Shown: piece after piece, positions 1-5,190 of the stretch
How positions within the stretch are numbered: position 1 is the first letter of the stretch
Layout: the number at the start of each line of letters is the position of its first letter
NCBI GenBank assembly: GCA_005789055.1
Contig: SYAA01000433.1
Location: 1-5,190 of the forward strand
Source of the DNA: Actinomycetota bacterium
GTDB lineage: Bacteria > Actinomycetota > Actinomycetes > Mycobacteriales > Mycobacteriaceae
DNA: 5,190 nucleotides
Reading direction: 5' to 3'
Notes under the pieces: generated by a model
What the model saw: only the letters and a program-made list of their open reading frames with translations
Told to the model about the DNA's origin: nothing
The model's database searches: none
Program-made: the position numbers and the translations under genes

Positions 1-97
1 CATCGGGGTACTGCGCGGGGCCTTCACCGACGTCACCGAGTTCACCCCGGACTGGCTCGAGGAGAGCGCCGAGGCACCTTTTGCTCATTCTGCTTAA
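1..97 (+). CDS. 3' end of an unidentified upstream gene (partial)
   Basis: An open frame read from base 2 runs 31 codons to a TAA at 95-97. Its start lies outside the window. The visible tail reads IGVLRGAFTDVTEFTP and ends EEAPF-like acidic/neutral residues and AHSA; it has mycobacterial-looking codon use (GC-rich third positions until the last few codons). I do not recognise the family from this fragment and assign no function. Its stop is 21 bases before the GTG of the sensor kinase on the same strand, so it could be the first visible cistron of the same transcript. The palindrome at 92-111 covers its stop codon and could instead separate the two units. The fragment is too short to exclude a chance open frame, although the lack of any other coding signal here and the direction of the following genes favour a real gene. 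Confidence 0.55.
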   Translation, partial: IGVLRGAFTDVTEFTPDWLEESAEAPFAHSA

Positions 98-111
98 GCG
101 GCCGGTTAAGC
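92..111. promoter_or_regulatory. 20-bp near-perfect palindrome before the sensor kinase gene
   Basis: Arms GCTTAA (92-97) and TTAAGC (106-111) are exact reverse complements. The core CGGCCG (99-104) is itself palindromic, so only the G/G pair at 98 and 105 breaks the symmetry over 20 bp. It overlaps the stop codon of the upstream gene and ends 7 bases before the kinase GTG. Two-fold symmetry of this size fits an operator for a dimeric regulator. Read as RNA, it gives a 6-bp stem with an 8-base loop, which could act as a weak attenuator or affect translation initiation. No run of T follows directly, so a classical intrinsic terminator is unlikely. The function is inferred; only the symmetry is observed. 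Confidence 0.5.
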
Positions 112-118
112 TTCCGGG

Positions 119-1798
119 GTGGCCGGCAAGCATCGGATAGATCTGCGACTCGCAACGCAGATCCTGCTGTTGCAGCTGGCGGTGGTGGCGCTCACGCTGG
201 GCATCGCTTTCGCCCTGCTTGCCGTCGTCTACCACAACCGACTGATCGACGAATACGGCCACCGGTCCCTCGACATCGCGCGGGTACTGGCCGCGGCGCC
301 GGCCGTGCGGGCCGACGTCGCCCTGTACGACGGCACCGGGTACGACGGCGACGTTCCCCCGGCAGACGAGCTGGCGAACGGCCCATTGCAGAACATCGCA
401 ACCAAGGTCCGCGCCGGTACCGGTGTGCTGTTCGTGGTGATCACCAATGACCGCGGAATACGGCTGTCACATCCCAACCCCACCGAGTTGGGAAAGCCGG
501 TCAGCACCGATCCCTCTGTCGCGCTGTCCGGCCGTGAGGAGGTAGTCGAGCAGACCGGCACTCTGGGCCCGTCGATTCGGGCGAAAGTCCCTGTTCTGGA
601 GCTTGATTCGGATCGGGTTGTCGGCGCGGTCAGTGTCGGGATGTCCACCTCGTCGGTATACGAGTTGCTGCGCAGCGAGCAACGCACCGCCGCCCTGACC
701 GCCGGTCCCGCCCTAGTGGCCGGCCTAGTCCTTTCGGTGCTGCTGGCGCGGCGCTGGCGTGAACAGACATTGGATCTGCAGCCCACGGAAATGACCGAAC
801 TGGTGCGCACCCAGGAAGCGGTGCTGCACGGTATCGGTGAAGGGGTACTTGCCACTGATACCCACGGCAACACCACATTCGTCAACGACGAGGCTTGCCA
901 CCTGCTCGAGATCGGTTCCGCAACCGGACACCCTGTCGATCAGATCGGACTGACGCCGCGGGTCCTGGAGGTGTTGCGGTCTTGCGATCCGGCACCCACC
1001 CTGGCCACCGTCGGGGACCGCGTCCTGGTCGTGTCGGCCCGGCCGGTGGCGAGGGAGGGACGCGAACTAGGCACGGTACTGATCGTGCGCGACCGCACCG
1101 ACATTGAATCGCTGACACGTCAACTCGATGCCGTCCAGCTGATGAGCACGGTGCTACGGGCTCAGCGCCACGAATTCGCCAACCGGTTGCATCTGCTCAA
1201 CGGACTGCTGCACAGCGGTCACCCGGACGAGGCCGGGGCGTACCTCGAAGAGTTACTCGGGTCAGGGCCGCTGGGTTCGGCACTGCCGGGCATTGATGCG
1301 ATCCGCGACACCTACCTCCAAGCGTTGCTGGCTGCTAAGGCGGCGGGTGTCCGGGAGGCAGGGGTGACGCTGCGGATCGGGGAGAGCACCTGGGTGCCGG
1401 GTCGGCTCGTCTTCCCGGTCGACGTCACGACGGTGCTCGGAAATCTGATCGACAACGCGATCGAGGCGACCCGCACCGGACGTTGCGCGAATAAAGTAGT
1501 GGAAGTCGAACTGCTCCAAGACAACTCGACATTGCACATCACGGTGGCGGACAGCGGCGACGGGGTGGCATTGGATTTCGCCGACCAAATATTCATCGAG
1601 GGAACGACGACCAAACACCCAATGGGATCGCAGGGTGGATTAGACGGTGGGCGCGGCATCGGGTTGACGTTGTCGCGGCAGATCGCCCGGGCGCTGGGCG
1701 GAGACATCGTGTTGTCCCGACCCGCCAATCCCGGTGGACCTCTGTGCGGCGCGGAGTTCATCGCCCGACTGCCGGGCGTGATGGCGGAGGCCGAGTAA
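119..1798 (+). CDS. CitA/DcuS-family sensor histidine kinase
   Basis: Membrane sensor kinase of 559 residues with the full architecture of the citrate/C4-dicarboxylate sensor family. A short basic N-terminus is followed by TM1 (about 13-38), an extracytoplasmic Cache/PDC sensor domain (about 40-188), TM2 (about 192-210), a cytoplasmic PAS domain (about 225-330), the phosphoacceptor helix and an HATPase domain. The sensor domain carries RGIRLSHPNP (R115, H118) and GTLGPSIRAKVPV (R154, K156), matching ligand-binding motifs of CitA/DcuS relatives. RAQRHEFANRLH places the phosphoacceptor at H351. ATP-site boxes are N442-N446 (NLIDNAIEA), DSGDGV (478-483) and GRGIGL (511-516). The GTG start at 119 is favoured because an in-frame TAA lies at 107-109 and the next start codons fall inside TM1. 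No clear Shine-Dalgarno sequence precedes it. Its stop overlaps the regulator's ATG, marking a cognate pair. The exact ligand (citrate, malate, succinate, fumarate) cannot be read from the sequence. Confidence 0.93.
   Translation: MAGKHRIDLRLATQILLLQLAVVALTLGIAFALLAVVYHNRLIDEYGHRSLDIARVLAAAPAVRADVALYDGTGYDGDVPPADELANGPLQNIATKVRAGTGVLFVVITNDRGIRLSHPNPTELGKPVSTDPSVALSGREEVVEQTGTLGPSIRAKVPVLELDSDRVVGAVSVGMSTSSVYELLRSEQRTAALTAGPALVAGLVLSVLLARRWREQTLDLQPTEMTELVRTQEAVLHGIGEGVLATDTHGNTTFVNDEACHLLEIGSATGHPVDQIGLTPRVLEVLRSCDPAPTLATVGDRVLVVSARPVAREGRELGTVLIVRDRTDIESLTRQLDAVQLMSTVLRAQRHEFANRLHLLNGLLHSGHPDEAGAYLEELLGSGPLGSALPGIDAIRDTYLQALLAAKAAGVREAGVTLRIGESTWVPGRLVFPVDVTTVLGNLIDNAIEATRTGRCANKVVEVELLQDNSTLHITVADSGDGVALDFADQIFIEGTTTKHPMGSQGGLDGGRGIGLTLSRQIARALGGDIVLSRPANPGGPLCGAEFIARLPGVMAEAE
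1786..1790 (+). promoter_or_regulatory. Shine-Dalgarno sequence of the response regulator gene
   Basis: GGAGG lies 7 bases before the ATG at 1798, inside the end of the kinase gene. It decides the regulator start: a longer in-frame reading from 1744 would add 18 residues unlike a receiver domain. It also shows that the regulator has its own ribosome entry in addition to coupling through the TAATG overlap. Confidence 0.75.
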
Positions 1799-2475
1799 TG
1801 AGTGATTCCGAATTGAGCGTGTTGATCGTTGAGGACGATTTCCGGGTCGCCGACATGCACGCCGCAATCGTCGACGCACTGCCCGGTTTCACGGTGGCCG
1901 GCACCGCCAACACTCTCGCCGCCGCCCGAAAGTCCGGCCCGGTCGACCTCGCACTGGTCGACGTCTACCTGCCGGACGGATCGGGGATCGACCTCGTGCG
2001 GGAATTGCATTGCGACTCAATCATGTTGAGCGCCGCGACCGAGGCTGAGACGGTTCGCGCCGCTGTTGCGGCCGGCGCGCTGGGCTATTTGGTGAAGCCG
2101 TTCGCCCCCACCGAGTTAGCCGCCCGAATGGCCGGGTACGCCCGCTATCGCAAAATTCTGGCAGCCGGTAATCTCGGGCCCGCGGAAGTCGACGCGGCAC
2201 TGGATGCGCTCCGTCCCCGTATCGCCGCACAGCAGTCACCCGTCATGGCACCGTCGCCGACCAAAGACCTTGTTTTGCAAGCGCTCGCCGGTGCCGGGGG
2301 GCCGATGTCGGCTGCCGAGGTCGCCGCCGAGATCGGAGTGTCGAGGGCGACGGCGCAGCGCTACCTGGCCGCTCTAGCAACCAACGACGAGGTCAAGATC
2401 GGGTTGCGGTACGGCAGCACCGGTCGACCCGAGCAGGAGTTCGTCGCCAAACCCAGACCTCGGGGGCTCACGTGA
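1798..2475 (+). CDS. CitB/DpiA-type response regulator
   Basis: Response regulator of 225 residues, close to the usual length of the CitB/DpiA/DcuR group, which partners CitA/DcuS kinases. The receiver domain (about 5-120) has the acidic pocket E12-D13-D14, phosphoacceptor D55 in LALVDVYLPDGSG, the switch Ser78 (IMLSAA) and the conserved Lys100 in YLVKPF. A linker leads to a C-terminal winged-helix-like DNA-binding region (about 155-220) whose helix-turn-helix is visible in SAAEVAAEIGVSRATAQRYL (171-190), as in the C-termini of this group. Phosphorylation by the kinase encoded immediately upstream is expected to promote binding to target promoters. The ATG at 1798 shares its A with the kinase TAA and is preceded by GGAGG. 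The 3' end overlaps the next GTG by four bases. Characterised family members activate transport or metabolism of citrate or C4-dicarboxylates; none of those targets lies here, so the regulon is unknown. Autoregulation through the palindrome at 92-111 is possible but unproven. Confidence 0.93.
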   Translation: MSDSELSVLIVEDDFRVADMHAAIVDALPGFTVAGTANTLAAARKSGPVDLALVDVYLPDGSGIDLVRELHCDSIMLSAATEAETVRAAVAAGALGYLVKPFAPTELAARMAGYARYRKILAAGNLGPAEVDAALDALRPRIAAQQSPVMAPSPTKDLVLQALAGAGGPMSAAEVAAEIGVSRATAQRYLAALATNDEVKIGLRYGSTGRPEQEFVAKPRPRGLT

Positions 2476-3170
2476 GGGGAGTACCCAAAGCCACGATTAC
2501 GGTCCTCGTCGCGATCGTTGTCCCGCTGAGCGGTGCGGCCCCAGCCGGGGCCGCACCCAAGAACTTCTGCATTGACATCAAGGGTGTCGACACGGGGACC
2601 GTCTGCCAGATCACGCTCACCGACCCGGGCTACACGGTGGATATCAGCGTCCCGAGCAACTTTCCCGACATGAAATCGGTTGCCCAGTTCGTGGCGAAGA
2701 CCCGCGACGATTTCCTCAACACCGCCAGAAGTTCCACACCGCGGACCGCGCCCTTCGCCCTGGATATCAGCGCGGCGACGTACAACTCATTCGTCCCGCC
2801 GCGTGGCCAGCTGTCGGTGATCTTGAAGGTCTATCAGAATGTTGGTGCCGCGGGTCCGCAGACTTCCTTCAAGTCGTTCGTGTGGGACCAGGCCTACCGC
2901 AAGCTGGTCACCTTTGAGACCCTCTGGCAGCCCGCGATCGATCCGTTGCCGATCGTCTTCCCGGCGGTGCAGAGCGAGTTGCAGAAACAGACCGGCCAGC
3001 CATTGCCCATCTCATCGGCCGCCGGCCTGGACCCGGCGAACTACCAGAACTTCGCGATCACCAATGACGGTGTGATCTTTTTCTTCAGCCAGGGTGGGTT
3101 GCTGCCCGAAGCGGCCGGCGCAACCCAGGTGCTGGTGCCTCGATCAGTGATCGACCCACTGCTGGCCTGA
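2472..3170 (+). CDS. mpt64: MPT64-family secreted protein (immunogenic protein homologue)
   Basis: Secreted protein of 232 residues resembling M. tuberculosis MPT64 (Rv1980c, about 228 residues) along its whole length, judged by recall. A Sec-type signal peptide (basic MRGVPK, hydrophobic 8-20) ends near Ala28 (AGA|APKNF). The mature part has a likely disulfide pair C33/C45, the segments SSTPR (87-91), VPPRG (108-112), VWDQAYRK (137-144), DPLPIVFP (157-164), NYQNFAITNDGVIFFF (190-205) and LLPEAAG (210-216), and it ends QVLVPRSVIDPLLA. The family belongs to the RsiV/DUF3298-type fold; MPT64 is a major secreted antigen of the M. tuberculosis complex. Its biochemical role is unsettled and I assign none. 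The GTG start overlaps the regulator's TGA (GTGA), with a G-run at 2462-2466 as a weak ribosome site, so translation is probably coupled to the regulator. This suggests co-expression with the two-component system. A convergent gene ends 7 bp downstream. Confidence 0.93.
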   Translation: MRGVPKATITVLVAIVVPLSGAAPAGAAPKNFCIDIKGVDTGTVCQITLTDPGYTVDISVPSNFPDMKSVAQFVAKTRDDFLNTARSSTPRTAPFALDISAATYNSFVPPRGQLSVILKVYQNVGAAGPQTSFKSFVWDQAYRKLVTFETLWQPAIDPLPIVFPAVQSELQKQTGQPLPISSAAGLDPANYQNFAITNDGVIFFFSQGGLLPEAAGATQVLVPRSVIDPLLA

Positions 3171-3177
3171 TCTGTTT

Positions 3178-3999
3178 TCAGCGGCAGTCGTCGGGCAAGG
3201 GCAGGGGATTTACGGCCAGGACCCGGGTGGAGCCGTCGACCAGCCAGCGGGCGCCGGGGTTTTCCAGGGCCGCCTGGTAGACGACCTCGGCCGGATCGGC
3301 CATCAATTCGCCGCAGGCGATCGAGCGGCGGCTGGTGGTGGGCGCGAGAAAATTTGACGGCGGTGGACCCGGCCAGCCTGCGGCGGCGAGTTCGTCCGAG
3401 CTGCGCGGTTCGAGTTCGTAGACAACCACCCGGTCCGGGGAGAAGGGCCCGCGCGCAGCCCCGGCTGCCAATGCGGATGCCTGGTCTATCACTGTGCGCA
3501 GCGCCACCCGGGCGTTGCGCTGCTCGGCGGTAACGCGGGCGTCGAATCTCTCGTCGAAGGCATACGGACGGACCTGTTCCTGACCGCCCCGTCCGTGAAT
3601 CATCACCGTCGTCGACGGGAGGTCGGTCAGTCGTGGCGTGCCGAAGTCGGTGTCGGCACTGACTAGGCCACCGGCCTCGACGTCGGCCACGAACGACGCC
3701 ACCGCAGCGGGGTCGATTCGTGCGACCTCATATCGGGCGGGAATCAGCTGCAGGGCCGGGGATTCCACGGCCGTCAGCACCCGGCCGTCGCCGTAGATCG
3801 CCAGCGACGGGGACGCCAGGGCCTGATACACCGCCGGCGCCATACCTCCCGAGGACATCACCATGAACACCATCTGCTCGGCTGGTAATCCCGGTGCAGG
3901 TGTCGATTCCGCATTCGGCGAACAGCTCGTCATCATCAACAAGGTAAGCACAGCGCCGATCAGGCGCCATCTGGGCTTATACGCACGTGTCACGAACAC
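3178..3999 (-). CDS. Predicted lipoprotein of unknown function
   Basis: Protein of 273 residues whose N-terminus looks like a lipoprotein signal: basic FVTRAYKPRWR, hydrophobic LIGAVLTLLMM, then a lipobox-like MTSC with Cys26 as the probable lipidated residue (Met at -3 is less common than Leu). A Ser/Pro/Ala-rich linker (27-40) follows. The folded part begins near MVFMVMSSGGM (43-53) and includes PSLAIYGDGRVLT (64-76), a pattern seen in uncharacterised actinobacterial lipoproteins. Only two further cysteines exist, C229 and C272, which could pair in an oxidising compartment. No catalytic motif was recognised. The GTG at 3999-3997 directly follows the TGA of the upstream molybdoenzyme gene (TGAGTG), with no good Shine-Dalgarno sequence, suggesting translation coupled to that gene. 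A second GTG two codons later is an equally possible start and would not change the lipoprotein prediction. A role as an extracytoplasmic accessory of the oxidoreductase is inferred from gene order only. Confidence 0.8.
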   Translation of the reverse strand: MFVTRAYKPRWRLIGAVLTLLMMTSCSPNAESTPAPGLPAEQMVFMVMSSGGMAPAVYQALASPSLAIYGDGRVLTAVESPALQLIPARYEVARIDPAAVASFVADVEAGGLVSADTDFGTPRLTDLPSTTVMIHGRGGQEQVRPYAFDERFDARVTAEQRNARVALRTVIDQASALAAGAARGPFSPDRVVVYELEPRSSDELAAAGWPGPPPSNFLAPTTSRRSIACGELMADPAEVVYQAALENPGARWLVDGSTRVLAVNPLPLPDDCR

Positions 4000-5190
4000 T
4001 CAGATCGGCATGCGGAAGCCGTAGTATTCGTGATCCTCGTTGTACCCGCCGTAGCCGCCGCCCACATGGTCGTAGGACTCCAAGAATTCGATCGCCTCGA
4101 TCCACTTGACCATTTTGAAGCCGAGTTCCACTTCGTCACGGAGCCGGACCGGTGCCCCATGGGACTCATTCAGCGGCGCGCCGTTCAGTCCGTAGGCGAG
4201 GATGGTCTGGTGGTGATACATGTTCTCGATCGGGTGGCAGTCGTAATACCGTCCACCGTCTGATCCCTCTGCGAACGAATAAAACGCCACCCATTTGGCG
4301 TTGGGCAGCGGCTTGACAATCTCGCAGATCGTGCGCATGGGAACACCCGTCCACTCACCGATTGCTGACCAACCCTGGATGCAGAAATGGTGGGTTATCT
4401 GGTCCTGCTTTGGTAGTGCGAGCAGTTCTGCGTAGGTGATCTCAAGCGGGTTTTCCACCAGGCCGTCCACCCGCAGCACATAGTCAGACCAGTTACCCGC
4501 CTGAAGGTTCCGGTACTCGTCGCTGACCGGCAACGTGCCGTTGGGCCAGAAATAGTCGGTGATGTCGTCTTTGGTGTAGGTCGCTTTCGGTGCCCAGCGC
4601 TCCAACGGTTTCTTCAACCAGCCGACCGTCACCGTGCCGACCCTTTGGACGGTTCGCGGGTACTTGATTGTCAGCGGGGAGGCGACCAGCCAAAAGGTGA
4701 CAACGACAGCCATCCACGCCAGGTAGAGCGCTACCCCGAGGTAAGAGTTTGTATCGGTACCCAATGTGATGTGGTTGACGTTGCCGACGAAACCGGTGGC
4801 GAAGACCATCAGCGTGTGAATAGCGATGAAACTCAGCATCCACACCAGCACCCCGAAATGGACGGTGCGGGCAACTTGGCGATTCAGCAGACCCACACTG
4901 GTGCCGAAGCGCCCCGCGATCGCCGGTGCCTGCAACAGTCCCGTCACCACAGCCAGTGGTGCGGCGATGAACACCGTGATGAAGTAGGCCAGCAACTGCA
5001 GCGCGTTATAGGTGCTGAAACCGGCATTTTCCGGCAACTCCAGTGACAGGTACTGCAATGCCGTCGACAGCGCGTTGGGAAACACCTCCCAGGAGGTGGG
5101 GATAAGGCGTTTCCATTGGTCGGTGCTGAACAGCAGGATCATGAAGACCACGCCGTTGATCAGCCACAAAAGATCGAAGGTGAAGTGCCA
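4000..5190 (-). CDS. Cytochrome b-like/sulfite-oxidase-type molybdopterin oxidoreductase fusion (5' partial)
   Basis: The frame is open to the window edge, so the N-terminus is missing; 396 residues plus TGA are visible (numbered here from the edge). A TTG at 5169-5167 is an internal Leu codon, not a start. The first half is a membrane domain with about four hydrophobic helices (4-21, 63-87, 109-131, 149-172) and histidines H2, H111 and H125 at or in helices, as in cytochrome b subunits that hold heme b. The second half (about 230-375) is a sulfite-oxidase/YedY-type molybdopterin domain: VDGLVENPLEITYAELLALP, then HHFCIQGWSAIGEWTGVPM with Cys270 (codon 4383-4381) as the expected Mo-ligating cysteine, and SHGAPVRLRDEVELGFKMVKWIEAIEF near the end. 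The C-terminal tail is Gly/Tyr-rich. The fusion suggests electrons pass between the quinone pool or a redox partner, heme and molybdenum centre. The substrate is unknown; sulfite oxidation or sulfoxide reduction are family possibilities. It is followed without spacing by the lipoprotein gene. Confidence 0.88.
   Translation of the reverse strand, partial: WHFTFDLLWLINGVVFMILLFSTDQWKRLIPTSWEVFPNALSTALQYLSLELPENAGFSTYNALQLLAYFITVFIAAPLAVVTGLLQAPAIAGRFGTSVGLLNRQVARTVHFGVLVWMLSFIAIHTLMVFATGFVGNVNHITLGTDTNSYLGVALYLAWMAVVVTFWLVASPLTIKYPRTVQRVGTVTVGWLKKPLERWAPKATYTKDDITDYFWPNGTLPVSDEYRNLQAGNWSDYVLRVDGLVENPLEITYAELLALPKQDQITHHFCIQGWSAIGEWTGVPMRTICEIVKPLPNAKWVAFYSFAEGSDGGRYYDCHPIENMYHHQTILAYGLNGAPLNESHGAPVRLRDEVELGFKMVKWIEAIEFLESYDHVGGGYGGYNEDHEYYGFRMPI

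Noticed and set aside
229..885. Long minus-strand open frame (218 residues) opposite the kinase gene
   Set aside because: It lies fully antisense to well-conserved Cache and PAS coding sequence. Its product is rich in Arg/Ser/Thr with no recognisable motif, as expected for a shadow frame in GC-rich DNA.
1744..1797. Longer start for the response regulator
   Set aside because: The extra 18 residues (Arg/Gly-rich) do not belong to a receiver domain. The ATG at 1798 has GGAGG at a 7-base spacing and begins directly with the receiver fold.
1312..2010. Minus-strand open frame (232 residues) across the kinase/regulator junction
   Set aside because: It is antisense to the HATPase and receiver domains, has no domain motif, and crosses two certain genes.
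3141..3161. Intrinsic terminator at the end of the mpt64 gene
   Set aside because: The stems are only 5-6 bp, one has a loop too small to form fully, and the T-rich stretch begins about 10 bases later. The same bases encode the conserved VPRSVID-type C-terminus, so protein constraint explains them.
4645..5046. Plus-strand open frame (133 residues) opposite the cytochrome b domain
   Set aside because: The Gln/His/Asp/Arg-rich product is the mirror of hydrophobic helix codons on the true strand, and no motif or ribosome site supports it.
5167..5169. TTG as start of the molybdoenzyme gene
   Set aside because: The frame stays open to the window edge and the upstream residues WHFTFDL continue a cytochrome b-like helix with a candidate heme His, so the gene is simply truncated by the window.

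Overview
The window is high-GC DNA from an actinobacterium, very probably a mycobacterium (family Mycobacteriaceae). The strongest taxonomic clue is a close full-length homologue of the secreted mycobacterial antigen MPT64. A CitA/DcuS-type sensor kinase is, as far as I recall, not among the M. tuberculosis two-component systems. That points to an environmental or non-tuberculous species, but this is inference.

Plus strand, 1-3170. The last 31 codons of an unidentified gene end at 97. A 20-bp near-perfect palindrome (92-111) spans that stop codon and ends just before the next start. Three tightly packed genes follow: a CitA/DcuS-family sensor histidine kinase (119-1798), a CitB/DpiA-type response regulator (1798-2475, TAATG overlap) and an MPT64-family secreted protein (2472-3170, GTGA overlap). 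The overlaps imply one transcript with coupled translation. The kinase sensor domain keeps the Arg/His and Arg/Lys motifs that bind citrate or C4-dicarboxylates in characterised relatives. The likely logic is detection of an extracytoplasmic carboxylate, phosphotransfer to the regulator, and a DNA-binding output whose targets are not visible here. No carboxylate transporter or metabolic gene is in the window.

Minus strand, 3178-5190. Two genes converge on the operon, with only 7 bp between the facing stop codons. The upstream one (4000-5190, 5' end outside the window) encodes a membrane cytochrome b-like domain fused to a sulfite-oxidase-type molybdopterin domain. The downstream one (3178-3999) encodes a predicted lipoprotein of unknown function whose GTG start directly abuts the oxidoreductase stop. 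They are probably co-transcribed.

No RNA gene, mobile element, CRISPR array or tandem repeat was seen. The window is almost entirely coding and its longest intergenic gap is 21 bp. The most unusual points are the MPT64 homologue as third cistron of a two-component operon, the palindrome before the kinase gene, and the paired cytochrome b-molybdoenzyme and lipoprotein. I did not find convincing evidence of a wholly new system.
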